A DNA stretch of 64,000 nt, from assembly GCA_963565915.1 (NCBI GenBank), contig OY751487.1:124001-188000 (forward strand), written 5' to 3'. Below, piece after piece: positions 20,281 to 33,580 of the stretch. Every line of letters starts with the position of its first letter. The stretch's first letter is position 1. The notes under the pieces are model-generated. The model did no database searches. It was not told where the DNA came from and saw nothing but the letters and a program-made list of their open reading frames with translations. This stretch comes from Entoloma clypeatum. Its lineage: Eukaryota; Basidiomycota; Agaricomycetes; Agaricales; Entolomataceae. The translations under genes were made by a program, and so were the position numbers.

Positions 20281-21108
20281 GTTCCCGAATTCGAGTTCAT
20301 GTGTTGCGAGTCACTAGTCATCTTTGGGTGAGTTTTCTGTTTCGTCGTCATTATGGGGAACGTGCGAAATGATAAAGCAAAGTGAAAGCGATATAGTGAT
20401 TTTATGACGGCCTCCTTCGTGGGATGTCGAACATCTGTATACCCATTGATAATTATCCTTGTGGACAAGGCATACCGCTAAGGATGTGGACAAGAAGCCG
20501 CAGCGAACCTCTCGGTTCTAGACACGACCTGATTTAACTTTCGATCTGTGGCTCTTCAATCTATTCCGACAGGTCATCCTGCGCCAACGGACAGCACTCA
20601 AGTCTACCTCCAGTGTCTCATTGGCGTCTAGGTCGTTGCCGTTCTTGAGTAAGCTGGTCTTGTACATTGTTCTGTGCCGTGTAAGCTGTCGTCGACTTAC
20701 ATTTGTCACAGCTTCATAGACCATGCTAAGTTTGGCCAATCCCAAATGGACTTCTTGAGATCGGACGTGCCTTGAAGGGTTCAAACTTATAACATGAATT
20801 CGACATGTCTATAGACTCTATACAAGTACTTCCTCCGACTTCTTCTTGCCCTCGATCTCTACGCGTCAGCGTCAACGGAGCCTTTGCCTTGCTCCGGCGT
20901 CAGACTGAGAATGAAGAGGAGAGTCCTGCAAATGAGTGCAATGATAACAACACTTTCGACACAAGAAGCCTAGGCGCCTATACTCAGCTTTCGCCGTGCA
21001 TTGAGGATGGCGATGTGAAATCCCCATGCTGCGTTAATTCCTGAGTGTACGAGTCTTCTGCTCACGGAATGTGGCCAGCTCAAATAAAACATTTACTTTT
21101 ATGTCCAA
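20281..21108. other. Intergenic, no gene supported
   Basis: Contains 70-90-codon frames on both strands with no domain, signal or splice support. Confidence 0.4.
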
Positions 21109-21180
21109 TTCCGGTACGGGGAATCGAACCCCGAGCTGCCGCGTGAAAGGCGGCAATGTTAGCCGTTACACCATACCGGA
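21109..21180 (-). tRNA. tRNA-Glu(UUC)
   Basis: The 72-nt minus-strand cloverleaf has a perfect 7-bp acceptor stem (TCCGGTA with TACCGGA) and discriminator A. The D arm is GTGTAACGGCTAACAT-like. The anticodon stem is GCCGC/GCGGC with loop CTTTCAC (anticodon TTC). The T arm is CGGGGTTCGATTCCCCG. There is no intron. All expected invariant bases are present. Confidence 0.96.
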
Positions 21181-21914
21181 CAGGAAATGAATGTGTAAAA
21201 TTGGTACAGAACCGACCAAGCAAACACACGGCAAGTCCTCCTTGCAGACACGACAGATGCGAAAAATAGGACCCATTCTTTCCGTGCAATTGTGGAAAGC
21301 TCTGCTATCAGTGCCTGCATCTGCAAGCGTGGTTGCTGTTTATCTCAACGGAACGCCGGGTATAGTCAGTGCAAGGATGGGTAGTTTTTCAAATGCGGTT
21401 GAGAGTTCAGTGGGTGCGAGCTAATGTGAAGGAAAAGACTCGAGGCTTTGCCAAGATTGCAATGGTTGAAGCAACTTACCAGTGAAAGATGGTCTTCCCA
21501 CAGAAACAACTTCTACCAATCTCCCGTAACACACATGGAAAAGGATTTCCGTTCTCAAACCAGGAGTTGTCGTGCAAGCAAAAACCATCAAAAAGTTGCA
21601 TCAAGATTCAAATATATACATACATACTTCTCTCCGAGTCGGAGAGCCCTTGCGATTGGAATGCGACCCATGCAACGGTTTCTGGGCGAAAAGAGGTCAG
21701 ACTGTTCGTAATTGAGATTTCCATAGGTTGTGACTTGTCCAGAGTCACAGTTTGTACTTTCAAGTTCTTTCGAAAGAATGGGTCTCACACAACCATCACT
21801 GGTCACCGGTCACCCCTTTTGCGAACCCACAGCCCTTACTCCAAGGATTTGTTTATCTGCCTTTGTTCTTTGCGACGCCCAGGCTGTCACCAAATCTGCG
21901 CAATCTAAAGAAGA
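21181..21914. other. Upstream region of the BTB gene
   Basis: No supported gene. It contains several short frames and is likely promoter and 5' leader of the BTB gene. Confidence 0.4.
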
Positions 21915-22902
21915 ATGTCTCTTGAACTCGAAACAATCATGCCACGGAAAACTTCCCCAACGTGTAAGCTCCAGAACATACCGAGTCTCTGTGATTTCTC
22001 ATCATTTTTGTGCTCGCGTCTCTTACGCTGTGCTAGTCTGTACGCCGGACGCGGACGTTATCTTCGAGTCAGCCGACAAAGTGCTATTCCATATCCACCG
22101 GAGGAACCTAGAAACGAATTCCGCTGGTTTCCCCCCAGCCGAAATCGAAACGGGCGGCGAAGTCGTTCCTCTCACGGAGGACAGCACAACACTTGAACTT
22201 CTCTTCTCGTTCATATACCCCCGACGGCATCCTGACCTAGAATCTACCTATTTCGCAATATTGGCGCCGCTCGCAGAAGCTGCAGAGAAGTATGAAGTGT
22301 TCGCGGCAATGAATATATGTAGGATCCGTATGAGGTGAGCTACCATCAACGTCTACCACTACTTCCCTCTCTGAAAACACACGTCGTTTCAGACATTTCC
22401 TTTCGGAGTATCCCACACAAGTTTTGACCTATGCGGCAAGACATGATTATCGCAGCATTGTGGGCGATGCAGTTCCTTTCTTGCTTGATAAACCATTGGA
22501 CGAAACAACCACGGCGCTTCCACCGAATCTGAGCATTCTATGGGTATGAAATAAGACGTCTTCTGGGCGCAACTCAACCCTATATTCACCAACTTGTAGG
22601 TTCGGTATTGCGAGAGCTGGCGTCGCGCGATTTTCAAGGTATTTATGTTCCCAAGAATCGTGGCTAGACATTCCGCAGAAGGCCTCGTGAAAGCAAACGT
22701 CCCTTGTGAGCTCTGTCAAAATGACTTGGCGATCGCCATGTATCGGATGTTCAAGAAACTGGAGGAGAGGAGATCTCGTGCTGCATTGGAAGCGGAGCTG
22801 TCCAAAGCCTTTGACACATGTCGACATCTGAAGGCGGACGAATTTCGGCCGCCTTTGATGGAAGAGCTAGACAAGGTCCCGAGATTCGATTCGATGTTGT
22901 AG
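21915..22902 (+). CDS. BTB/POZ domain protein (266 aa)
   Basis: Exons 21915-21963, 22037-22334, 22393-22543 and 22600-22902 total 801 nt. Introns are 73, 58 and 56 nt with good GT(A/G) donors. The BTB fold spans about residues 17-115: a 'PDADVIFESADKVLFHIHR' start, where the usual 'F.vH..iL' strand-helix is seen, then 'LELLFSFIYPRRHP' and a 'LAEAAEKYEV' helix. After it comes a helical C-terminal region with a C-x-x-C pair (CELC) near residue 200, typical of the large mushroom BTB family. These are usually protein-protein adaptors, often for cullin-3 ligases; the partner here is unknown. Confidence 0.82.
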
Positions 22903-24999
22903 GTCGATCCCAATGACAAAGTATTGACCTGTTCTAGGAGACGGTGGATGCTATCGCGCGCGTGGGGTAGTACATGTTTCATTTGTGATTCGGTGAGTGC
23001 CTCCTAGGCCTGCCATGCGAGTCGAGCTGCCCTTCACTTTCTTTGAATCTCAATCCGCATTTGTTCAACGCGACCACTCTGAGCATCCTGAACCTGAGTC
23101 GTCGATTGTTATCGTGCATCCGTCGAGTATCAGTTCTTGCGTTCCCCTCAAGCAAGAGTGTTGAACCATGGTCAGGTCTGAGGCCCGGCCCTTTCCCGGT
23201 ATGATTTTGATCGTCGTTCGCACTCTATTAGTCCTTCACGGAAGTCAGGATCGAATAACGCTTGTATGGAATCCATATGACTGATTCATTTGATTTTCAT
23301 ACACGGGTGTGTGGAGATCAAGCGGAGATCTCAACTTTCTGTCCCACCACCAGAGGCTACCTTGCAATTATTCCTGTTCTGTCAACCTTACCATCAAGTT
23401 GATCGTCATTTGCGCGGTACGCTGTACTCATTCTTATTCCTTTCCACGGAACAGTGATCCCGCTTCCTGACTGCTCCTTCTAAATATTACATTTTGTTCT
23501 TACCAAAATACAACTGTTGTATTTGCTTCCTTATCAACTGTTGGATCCCGTCTTGGCAGTTGATGCTAATACATACTAATTCATGGCTGATTTCCGTGGT
23601 CGTCGCGCTCTCAGGACCTCCAATCTTATTGCTAAATACATAAGGTTTAGCGGAGAGCTGGAATAAATACCGAGATATCATCAATCGTGCGATAGATATC
23701 AATCGGGATCTGTATGCTACATACCACCGACCGTGACAGGCGCGGCAGCCAATATAAAAATTGCAATTCCTCAACTCCATTGGATCTTGAGAGTTCGCTC
23801 ACAGTGACCGATGTGTAGAGTAACATAAGTTCCATATCAATTGCCATGGAGGACGCTTGAAAAGAGTCATCCAAAAGTTGAAGAAAAAAAGAGGTACCTC
23901 CCGTCCAAAGTTCTGGTCCTTGGCCCCCTGGTGGGGGGAGTACGTACGGACATACTTACATACTTTGCGCCTCCACTCACTTCGAGAGCGACAGTTGAAA
24001 CACCCCGTAAGTACATAGGGTATACATCCGATTTACCCGGTATGCACTTGATTTATTGAACAATGATGCATTGATGAACAATCTCAAATAAATGGTGTAG
24101 AACGACAGCCGTACACCATCCCAACCCTGTCAAGGGTTTCGTTGAGTTGCCACCTGATGGGAGTCGCGTGCAAGTCAATGGGCATGTGTGCCTGCCACCC
24201 CCAATCGAGCCCGACGTTTGTACTGCTGTGGAAAGCGACGGACTCTATGTATTCCGATTTGACTGGTTGATCGATCTGTCGATTCCTGTCCCTCTTGCTG
24301 GGTATCCAACCAATCACTCCGAGTCGTTGGGGGGGGGGGGGGGCAACAGAGAGTGGTTCATTCAAACAAGTGACACACCGCACATTGTAGTTGTGTACAG
24401 ACTTTTTTTTTTTCCCCTCTCCTAAATACACTAAGTACACATACGAACGAAGTGTCCAAAGAAAAAAATAGTAGTAATGTACTTTGAAAAAAAAGAAATT
24501 CGAGTAATAAAGAAGGCGGACAGCAAGAAGTCCCTAGAAAAACGACCAAGAAGCCCGAGGTATTATGTTACGCTAATGGATAAGAAGGGTTGGGTGGGGG
24601 GTGGTGGTATAAACACGGGATACGGGTGGATGAGTTATGTTATTTTGTTGTGTCGGGAAGGGTATAATATATACGGAAGAACAAGGGAAGGTAAAGTCGG
24701 TTAGTGTTTGGTGGGATAGTCCAGAGAGGCTAGAGAGAGAGAGAGAAAACAGCGACAAGAAAGTACATATATCGTATGGTAAGGTATGATCAATACAACA
24801 GCAAAAAGCCAAAGGAAAAAAAAAATCGAGGAAGAAAGGACAACTTCCTTCCTTCCATCCTTTTCCGATCCACTCCGAGGACGACGAGAGAAAGAGAGAA
24901 GAAACAAGGAGAGCGTGTCCGAACAAGAGGCAAGAAGCAGGAGAGGCCAGAGAGCAAGAAGACGACACGCGACAGACAAAGCCCTCCGAAGCATGACAA
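22903..24999. other. Intergenic, 3' region of the zinc-finger gene at right
   Basis: No gene supported. It contains a G homopolymer near 24330-24343, a short GA microsatellite near 24735 and A-rich stretches. The right 500 bases are probably the 3' UTR of the minus-strand zinc-finger gene. Confidence 0.4.
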
Positions 25000-25055
25000 T
25001 CACATCTGATGATGATGCCCGACATGTGGGCCGTATCCACCCCCATACCCGGCCC

Positions 25056-25088
<33 letters not shown>

Positions 25089-27509
25089 ACGCAAAGCCCT
25101 CCACAAACCCTGGATGCGGCGATGGCAGTGGGGACTCCTGCGGATGCGACCGGGGCGACGCGCGATGCTGCCTGTGCTGCTGCTGCTGCTGTTGTTGTAA
25201 ATACGCCGGCATTGCCGAGAACGGCGTTGCAGGAGTCGACGGCGACGACCCCGCCGTCGAGAACGCCGGTGGTGAGTTCAGGCTCAGGGGAGCCCCGTTC
25301 ACGCCCACGGGGAAGGAAGACGTATAAGGAGAGTGCGGCTGCGGCGGTCCGAATTGCGGTGCGTAGAGCTGTTGCTGCTGCTGTTGATGTGAGTGGTGGT
25401 GCGCCATCTGCTGCTGCTGCTGTTGGTGATGATGGTGGTCCCCGTACATGCCCAGGGGCGAGACCCTCCTCCCCGCAGCTGGAGGCGACATCTTGCCCCT
25501 CCCCATGTGGACGATATCCCCGCTCCCCCGCCTGGCATCCGCACCGATGCTCCCCTGGCTCCGCACTGAAGCGACGGACGATGCGCGGTGCATTGGGCCG
25601 TCAAGCTGGGCTTGAGCCATGTCCATGACCTCGGTCGGGCTGCGCGATCCTCGCTGCTGTGGATGGTGGCCATTGTAAAGCTCACCACCTGCGAACCCAT
25701 TGGCGCCGTTCACGCTCATGTTCATCATCCCGCTCATCATCCCGTTCACCATCCCCAGTTGCTGATGTTGATGTTGCTGTTGATGGGGGTGCTGGTGATG
25801 CATCCCCATACCGAACACCTCCAACCCGTGGCTCCCGGAACCCACGGGCAGACCACCTCCATTCTCGTTGCACAGCTCCAGCACGGTCAGACGCCGGGAC
25901 TGTGGCCTAGACTCTGAGCCATAGTCGTACTCTGGCCCGCCTCCGTTGGAGTGAGGCTGGGGGGGCGCAGCGTACATCCCATCATAGGGCCCATCCGGAC
26001 CACCAAAGGTCCTCTTTCTCGACAAGACAGGCGCCGGTTGGCCATTGGGGTGGTTCGGGGACCTCGTCGGTGCTGCCACTCCGGGAGGGGTAGACGACCC
26101 AGAGGAGCCAGAGCCAGACCCCTGTGTCGACGACGGCGACCGGCCGTTGCCGTTCACATTACCATCGCCCGTCGAAGGGCTGTTGCTCCCCCCGCTTGTC
26201 TGTGCATCATCAGCGTTGAAGTAGAACGGCGAAGGGTCTTGTGAGGGCTGGGGTGGGTTCGTCGCCCCTGCGGGACCGTCGTACTCCCCATACGTGCGTC
26301 CAAACCCAAATCCGGCTCCGTAGAACGTGGATGACGAGGTCGTCTTACCGCTGGAACCGAAGAAGAACGTGGAGGCAGAGCTCGACCCAGGTCGCCCTGA
26401 GCCCGTGCCGGGTCGTGGACGCACGTGTGCAGGGACATAGCCCTGCTGTTGGAGCTGATGATGCTGTTGCTGCTGTTGTTGATACTCTTCTAGGGACTGT
26501 TGGGTCTCTCCGGAGGGTATGATCGCAGACAAAGGTGGGAGGCGTTCTGCGCTGCTACCGCCAGAGGTGGATGGACGAGATCGAGGGGGATCGGACGGGA
26601 GCCCAAAGGTGAGGGTAGGAGTGAAGGAGAGGTAGGGCTGTTGCTGTTGCTGGAAGGCGGCATTGGGGTTGCTGGGATCGCGGAAAGCCTGCTGATGGGG
26701 GGAGTGTTGGCGTGCGTTGGGGTCGAGGTCGGCGGGCCCCTGGACATGCCACGGGGAATTTTGGTGGTGGTAAAAAGACTGGTCGGCATCGAAAGGAGAG
26801 GGGGGGTCTGTACGATGGTGGTGGTGTTGGTGATGCTGGTGGTGCGGGTGGAGTGAAAGCCCCAATTCCTCTTCCTTGACAAGCAGAGAGGAGTCAAGGG
26901 ACTCATGGGAGCTCGTAGGGCTGCCACCAATGCCGTTGGTAGGGGGGTTCGGTGCGGTGGGTGAAGACAGCAGCGAGGCATGAGTGCCGCGCCTGCCAGC
27001 GCGTGGGTTGCCAAGTTTGTTGGCAGCAGCCATTGAGGCGTGGACAGCGGTGAGGTTGCGCATCATGCTCTCGTTGGCTTCCTGTTTGTCAGCATGTACC
27101 GTCTGTGCGTGCTGACGGAGATTGTCCAGTCGCGAAAACTGTTTGTTGCAGTGGCACGAAAACGGGCGTTCTCCGGTATGTTTCCTGCACGAGGCCACCG
27201 TGAGTGATGGCGATGGCGACGATGGAGATACTAAGCGCACCTGATATGACGCGCGAGGTGTTCGCTGCGTGAAAAGACCATGCGACACTCACCATAGCCC
27301 CTGCATTGGAAGGTCTTTGCTGGGGCGGGGCGGAAGCGCTTGTTGGCAGCGGCTGCAGGGCTGGGCCCAGGCATGTTCTGGAGGTTGGGTTGTGCGACCA
27401 TGGCGGCCATGGTGTTGTTGTCGTCGTTGGTGACGGTGTTTAGGAGAGGAGTGCCTGTACCGGTAGCAGAATCAGGGGAGGATCGTTCAGGGGACGATTT
27501 GCGGTCCAT
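25000..27509 (-). CDS. C2H2 zinc-finger transcription factor with polyQ/polyH tracts (817 aa)
   Basis: Exon 1 is 27509-27241, the intron is 27240-27185 (56 nt), and exon 2 runs 27184-25000; the sum is 2454 nt. Two adjacent C2H2 fingers sit at the N-terminus. Finger 1 is C69-x5-C75...H88-x3-H92. Finger 2 uses C-x-C (C100, C102) with H115 and H120, and a TGERPF linker joins them. The intron cuts inside the first finger's H-x3-H part, after HIR. The remaining 690 residues are low complexity, with glutamine runs, His-rich runs and Ser/Gly/Pro stretches, typical of fungal activation regions. It is likely nuclear. An upstream in-frame ATG at 27584 would add 25 residues; I prefer 27509. DNA target unknown. 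Confidence 0.88.
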
Positions 27510-27685
27510 GTAACGGGCAAAAAAGAACAGAGCTCTACATATAGGTGCCTGATCATCAGACAAAAACAAGGCACAACCCTGCATAAGCGGAGCTTCAATT
27601 ATATCCCCATTTTCACTTTCTTCGTTCCCCGCTCCCAGCGCACTTTCTCTCGTTGGCTATACCTCCTCCATTCAACCCAGACACT

Positions 27686-27780
27686 CATTGCCTCCTCCTC
27701 CTCCTCCTCCTCCTCCTCCTCCTCCTCCTCCTCCTCCTCCCCCCTTCCCCTTCCCCCCTCCCCTTTCCCTCCCCTCTCTA
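27686..27780. repeat. (CCT)n microsatellite and polypyrimidine tract
   Basis: About 17 CCT/CTC units followed by CCCTTCC-type sequence, upstream of the zinc-finger gene. On the gene's strand this is a polypurine (AGG)n tract in the promoter or 5' UTR. Confidence 0.85.
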
Positions 27781-29300
27781 TCCCCCTCCCATCAAGGCTA
27801 TCAAAAAAATTTAGTCATCCTTATCCGGCCGCATCCCCATCTGTCATGTCTCCAGTGTCTCCACAACGGCCTCAATCACCATTTTGATGCTTCTCCGATG
27901 GTCCATCCTGACCGTCCATTCATCTGCCGGCCGTGCTAACGTTATCCTCGCCTTTTTTTTCTTTCTTGTGCCCGCTCAATAAACATCGGACGTACTTCCT
28001 TACACATTCCTTACGACTAATAGACCTCTTCTGACATCCGGTACCGTGATCCGCTGTGCACGGTTTTTCACCGTGTACCATTCGTCCGCCCAATCCAAAA
28101 TCTACCATTTCCATTCCACGAACTCCATCTTCCACACAAAGTCTCATGCAACCCACAGGTAGCACACCACACCTCCATTCTTTCCTCGCTTCTCTGTCAA
28201 TCAATACACCCTGCATGTAACCCGTCAAACCCGTCCCCCCCATCACAAAATCCATCCATTCATCAATGCATCAGCCCCCCGCCAAGCTTCACTTCTCATC
28301 GACACCACTTTCTGCCACTTTGGAACATTTCCTTAGAGCAACCCAACTCCCGAGGTTTCGGCCCCTGGGTGGCGGTGTCATTCCCCCTTGCCTCAGGTCC
28401 CCTTGGCATTTGGGCATTGCCCCGTCGAGGGAGGTCTATGTCCAGTGCCCCGACAAACGACAAGCAAGCAATCTTGCTCTTACACTCATTCTCCCACACA
28501 TACAACAAGTATCCGTGACTTCCATGCTTCGAATTCATGATCCGAAAACTCCCAAGCCCGATAACAAACGAAAATGCAAAGAAAAAAAAAAGAAGAAGAA
28601 GAAAGAACAAACATCCTCCGACGTCGGCCGAAACGATCGCAACATACGATCATGATCACATGTGCCAAAATGGAATGGAATATTTGAACAAACTTCCTGT
28701 CATTTTCGGTTGACCTGGGCGTCGACAAATCGCAGATTCCGTCCGTGACAGCGGTCCTGCACCCAATCAATGTTGATGACCTATGATATATGATTGATAG
28801 ACATCACTTCATTTGACTTGCCCAGCCTCGTTTCCAAAGCCATCGTGACCAGTCGGAAGACCACTTGATCCTATTCAAACCCTAGTCTCTAAATATACGG
28901 ACACACGTGGACACGTTCAAGAGGTCTAGAACGCGCTCGAAGTTGACACCGCGTCCGCTCCGTCCTGGCCATCCCTCAATCTCATGCCCACATCCACACA
29001 TCCATCCATTATCTCACAGATCCTTGCATGTCCGAGCCGCCTCTACTACTCAAGGCTGCAAATCGCGCAACCCGCCTGTCCAAAGACGCTGTCGAACCCA
29101 CCTCCCCAAGAAGAACTCGAACATAACATGGACGACACGTCGCGCGCTCGCGGCCAATCCCAATCCTTGCAAATGAATCTTACCACATCGATCCACTACA
29201 CCACCGAACGCAGAGGAACGCAGACACTCACTGAATTGGACACAGGTTCTGTCCCATCGTTATTCGTTAATCACCATCTATCACCATATCACCACTTAAT
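27781..29300. other. Intergenic, long upstream region of the zinc-finger gene
   Basis: Only short frames. No domain or RNA recognised. A long regulatory or 5' UTR region is plausible for a developmental-type regulator, but this is inference. Confidence 0.4.
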
Positions 29301-30690
29301 GAATTAACAAAACAACGGCACCCACCACCCCATAAACAACGGAGACTCAGAATCCCCGCTCCGAGGCACTCGCACCTCATGCGCCGATAATCTGTGCTTG
29401 GGCTTGGCGAGATCAGGCACGTCCCCATCACAATAGCATCGACAGTTCAAAATCGAGGTCGAGGCTCCTCCAAGTTCGTGCCTGATCATCGGACATATGT
29501 ATGCCATGTACATAGAATAACTGACGTGGTCATGACAGGACGCCACTACGGAAGTATACACCGCATGGCACTGGAAGTGCTCGATCAACCTCTCTCTCGG
29601 GAATCTAAATCAACGCCTCCAAATTGAAGACACGCACTCGAAAGCCATGAAAATGATGTTCCCAGAGTTCATGATTGATCAAACACAGATCACTATGTAG
29701 CATTGATCAAACGAAACGTTGACGGGCACAGACAACGAGCTAAACCACATCAGACAATCGCTTAGGCTCCAATCGATCCACCAAAACCGCCGACGCAGTG
29801 GCATGGGGAAGTTGGGAACTGACCATAGCCTCACAACCCCCACAACCTCTAATCGACTAAGTAATCACCAGTTGCCCCTTCATGATTGACTGACTGACAT
29901 TCGGATAACGGCACAGGCGCGCTGACAAGATATAAATCATTGCATTCAGAGGCAGGGGCCGGGAAGTGCTTGTCGTCCGAGGCACAGGAACTCATACATG
30001 TACAAGCCAAACCCTATGAAGCGATCCTTGCGCTCTCCGGTGGAGAAGCAGGAACCCTTCCCCCCCCACACACAGACCGTGGTCGAGGTCGAGTCGAAAT
30101 GCCGAGTCGAGGCTCGCGATCCCCGTGGCAGGTCCGGCGCGGAGGCCCAGATCTGCGTACCGCCTGGCATCGGAAGTGGACAAGGGGAAGCACTGAGCAG
30201 TGCTTGATCGCCTCTCTCGGAAGCTTGAACCTCGCCAGCAAAAAACATGACGCTGATGTTGATTGAATGTCAACCAAGCGCAAACTCCATCACACAAAGT
30301 TGATCAAACATCGACGGGGTACTATGTACAGACAACAAAACTCAACACATCAGAAAAGCTTACCTGTTCCAACACAGTCCACCAAACCACCAACGCACCA
30401 GAGCCGATCATCAACACAAGTTACTTACTTACCCGCTGTCACGGCCGTGCTCCGACCCCACCCCCAACTTCCGATCGACCGATCACCAGTTGCCCCCCCC
30501 CTCGACTGTTCTTCGAACAACGCCGGTACTTATGGGCATTTCATAAAGCGTCGGGAAACGCTCAATTGTCGTCCGAGGCACAGGCACGAACGAGCCGAGG
30601 GACCTGCTGCGCGGTTTACGGTCTTTGTTCCTGATCGCTCGACATATGTACACTGGAAAGCGGTGAGGGGAACGGGAGCACTGCGATGTT
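29300..30690. repeat. Diverged direct tandem duplication, unit about 600 bp
   Basis: Matched landmarks recur in the same order. 'TTGATCAAAC' occurs near 29673 and 30299; 'CACCAGTTGCCCC' near 29868 and 30485; 'TTGTCGTCCGAGGCACAGG' near 29970 and 30566; 'GACATATGTA' near 29493 and 30640; and 'TGATCRCCTCTCTC'-type sequence near 29580 and 30205. This implies two full units and part of a third. No protein is supported in any unit. Confidence 0.6.
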
Positions 30691-31309
30691 CGGCCCAGTG
30701 ATGTGTTCAAGCACATGGGTAGATCGACGTACAACATCCCTTCCCTTTTTCCGCCCTCCTTTCCCTCCGTTTGGTGATCGTAAAGCACAAGGACGCACAG
30801 TCAACTCGGATCGGGGCCATCACTGGCACCTTCAAGGAATCATCACCCCCACTGACGCACCACACACTCTGTACGTAGCCCTTGCAAGGACATAATATGA
30901 CTCATTTCGAATTCTTGGAAGGCTGACGGCGACATCGACAACTAGGTTATGGTATGCTTAGCATGTGGTACCGACGTAAGCTATCCCGAGGTCCCGCCTC
31001 GTGTTCAGGTACCAACGGCACCACGGAACTTGATTTGATCGATCGAAACCCCCCCAACTAACGCGAACCGGAAGTTTATGATACACCGCATTCATCGTCT
31101 CTCCGGATTCTACTTATACGCCGGCAGTGAGTACTGACATCTCCTGGACCCAGACTCTAAAAATACATACACTCTATCCTCTCATTGTTCTGAAAACATA
31201 TACTTACTCCCTTTCAGACGTCCTTTGGATTCCATCCTGCTGGGATATACTACGAGTTCTGCACGAAGAAGCTGGTTGGCTCATCTGAGGACCGTGACGC
31301 CATGGCTTA
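30691..31309. other. Intergenic, nothing recognised
   Basis: No gene or repeat recognised. Confidence 0.35.
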
Positions 31310-32242
31310 GACTTTTCAAATATTCAACGGAACGCCCCTAGGGCTCGACGCCGTGGAAGACGAGAATGGCTCGATAAAACTTCCTCCTCCTCCTCCTCCC
31401 CCTCCTTCTCCCACGACGGTCGCGCGTGCCCGACGATGTCCTACAAAGGCCGAGCTCGTGGTTCTTGATGACTTTCGACCCTTGTCATTCGACCCTCGCG
31501 CTTTCACATTTGCAATCGTACCTCTCGCCTCATGGTGTACGGCATTTCGTAATGCATCCAGGCTCTTTGTATCTTCCAAATATTTCGAGTTTTCCTCCGT
31601 TCAATCTAGTACGACTGCGTCCTGCCGTCACTCACACGACCAACCACCTAGTAGCCAAGATCCGAGTCAATCCCGTTCTCGGGTCAGCCGCTCATTGGAC
31701 TTGGTAACATTCTTTCATTGTTCGACTCGGAGAGAACTCATACGTATCGGTCTGCGTTATTCTTTTTTTGTTTTCATTCGGACATGTTTCAATATATCGA
31801 GATCCATTGACATAGAGCCATCAGATTGATTACACGCAGGCCCCAGGAATTTCAACGCCGTACACTGTTTGCAAATTCTTTCACATCTCCGGAAATCTAT
31901 TTTCACTTTGAAAGACTCAACGGGACCGCACATCATCATCAACCCTTATCCATCGACCATCCTCTCGCAGCCTCGGGCCCAGTACCGGTGGTCTGGTTCT
32001 CTCCGCTCCCAGGGTCTAGATTGTGAATGGGCCCAGAAGACACCCCGTTTCGTGGGCGTCGTAGCGAGAATCGGGTCCACTGTTGACTTTTACTACCCCA
32101 CAATGCCCGCATGACCTTTTGGAAATTTGACTGATGTGCGGCAGACGATTCATCTGCGCTCCCCGAAGTATGGAGGAGCTGAGTCGGAAACAATAACGGC
32201 TACAGACACGGTTTCTTCGGTCCGGATTCCCTCGGTCGCTTA
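31310..32242 (+). other. Possible exons of an unrecognised gene
   Basis: A frame around 31310-31560 (polyproline, then DDFRPLSFDPRAFTFAI) and one around 31850-32112 look protein-like, and a third short piece ends at TAA near 32240. I could not connect them with convincing splice sites, and no domain is visible. The polyproline comes from a CCT microsatellite near 31383. Confidence 0.2.
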
Positions 32243-33580
32243 ACTGCTCCGTGTCGCTCCTGGAGCAGCGTCATATATATTTGGTTAGTTCACTTTTCTT
32301 ACATCGTCTTGGATGTTTCTTATCGTCGCCAGATCTATGCCCCAGAATGATAGCAGGAAAGTTTGGCATGTAAGGTAAGTATCTCGCAGTCGTGTCGTAC
32401 AGTTACTTTTGAAGTGGATCTCGGTGATCGTTTTGGAAATGTCTGTCGACGGAGGAAAGAACGAGGACGTAGCAGAGCAAAGGTAGATCGTCATTCACTT
32501 TGAATCCGGGTGAATATGCCAACCCGAATTGAAGTAAAGCGGTCTGGACATCGCTCCCAAGGATGGACTACGCCACTATCCCGATTACTATGTATATCAG
32601 CAAACAATGGTATCTTGATATCAATCACGATTGTGTCCCGGATATGGCTGATTATTATCATCTCCTATATATCCTATTACACACTCAGGCTGCACTATGA
32701 CTTGTTAAAGTTGGAGACGGTTGGCGTGAGCGCCAAGAATCAACTACAATCTCGAGCTTCCCGAGGGTAGTAGTGCGCCGTCAAACTTCAGAGCCGTCGT
32801 GTTGTTAGTTACTTTAAAGCAGCTGGATCGAGAATTCTCCTGGTGTATGCTGCGTGACTAGTATGCACACTGTAACGTCCAGTTTCCTTCAGAAAGCCTC
32901 TGTTCGATTAACCCATTTATTTCTCAAACAAAGTTGAGTATCTCTGCCACATGTGAGAGAATTGACAAGGGCGGGTAAGTGCTGATGAAGGTGAGGAAAC
33001 CATTCTTAAAGGCCATTGTGCCGAACGTTCTGAATGACGGATCCAGTGCTGGGATGTCCAACAGGATGGGCTGCGGTGAGTCTGATTCCATGCCAATTCC
33101 GTGCTGTGACAGATCTCGACGGAGTCATATGTTTGAGCGACATGCGAGAAACAAGGGCCATACCAATGGCTTGCATGCATAGGCGCTTGCCAGATCATGG
33201 TCCTCGGCGCCGCGGGGCCATAGAGTCGGGACACGTCGTCAGAGCATGGTCAAGAGCGGGGCGATAGTACCTACTACATCACGCGCGGGAGGACGGATGT
33301 TCTGCGCAGGGTTAGTCCACTATTGGCGTAGGGGTAAGTATCGCCGCCATCATCGCTGTCAACCGCCATCGGATTACGTAAAAATAATGTGAACAAACCT
33401 GTTACACTGTACGGTCGACCCATTTTAGGTCAGAAATCCTGGTTTCAAAAAGTTGTGTGTCAAATCGCTGTTGAAATCTTGAGGGCCGTGACTGACTCCG
33501 TGACGTGGAAAGCCAGATCATCTGAAGGAACACATTGATATTCCGACAAAGTAGCGGCTCAGCGCGGCATCAGAAGTCCC
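32243..33580. other. Intergenic, nothing recognised
   Basis: Short frames only. A box-A-like segment near 33320 did not fold as a tRNA. Confidence 0.35.

Noticed and set aside
24786..25628. 280-codon plus-strand frame overlapping the C2H2 gene
   Set aside because: Antisense shadow of glutamine and alanine codon runs in the minus-strand zinc-finger gene; no domain.
28266..28655. 129-codon plus-strand frame starting MHQPPAK
   Set aside because: Ends in a Lys run from a simple A/G repeat; no domain, poor composition, no splice context.
33310..33350. Box-A-like TTGGCGTAGGGGTAAG resembling a tRNA D arm
   Set aside because: No box B at a suitable distance and no cloverleaf.
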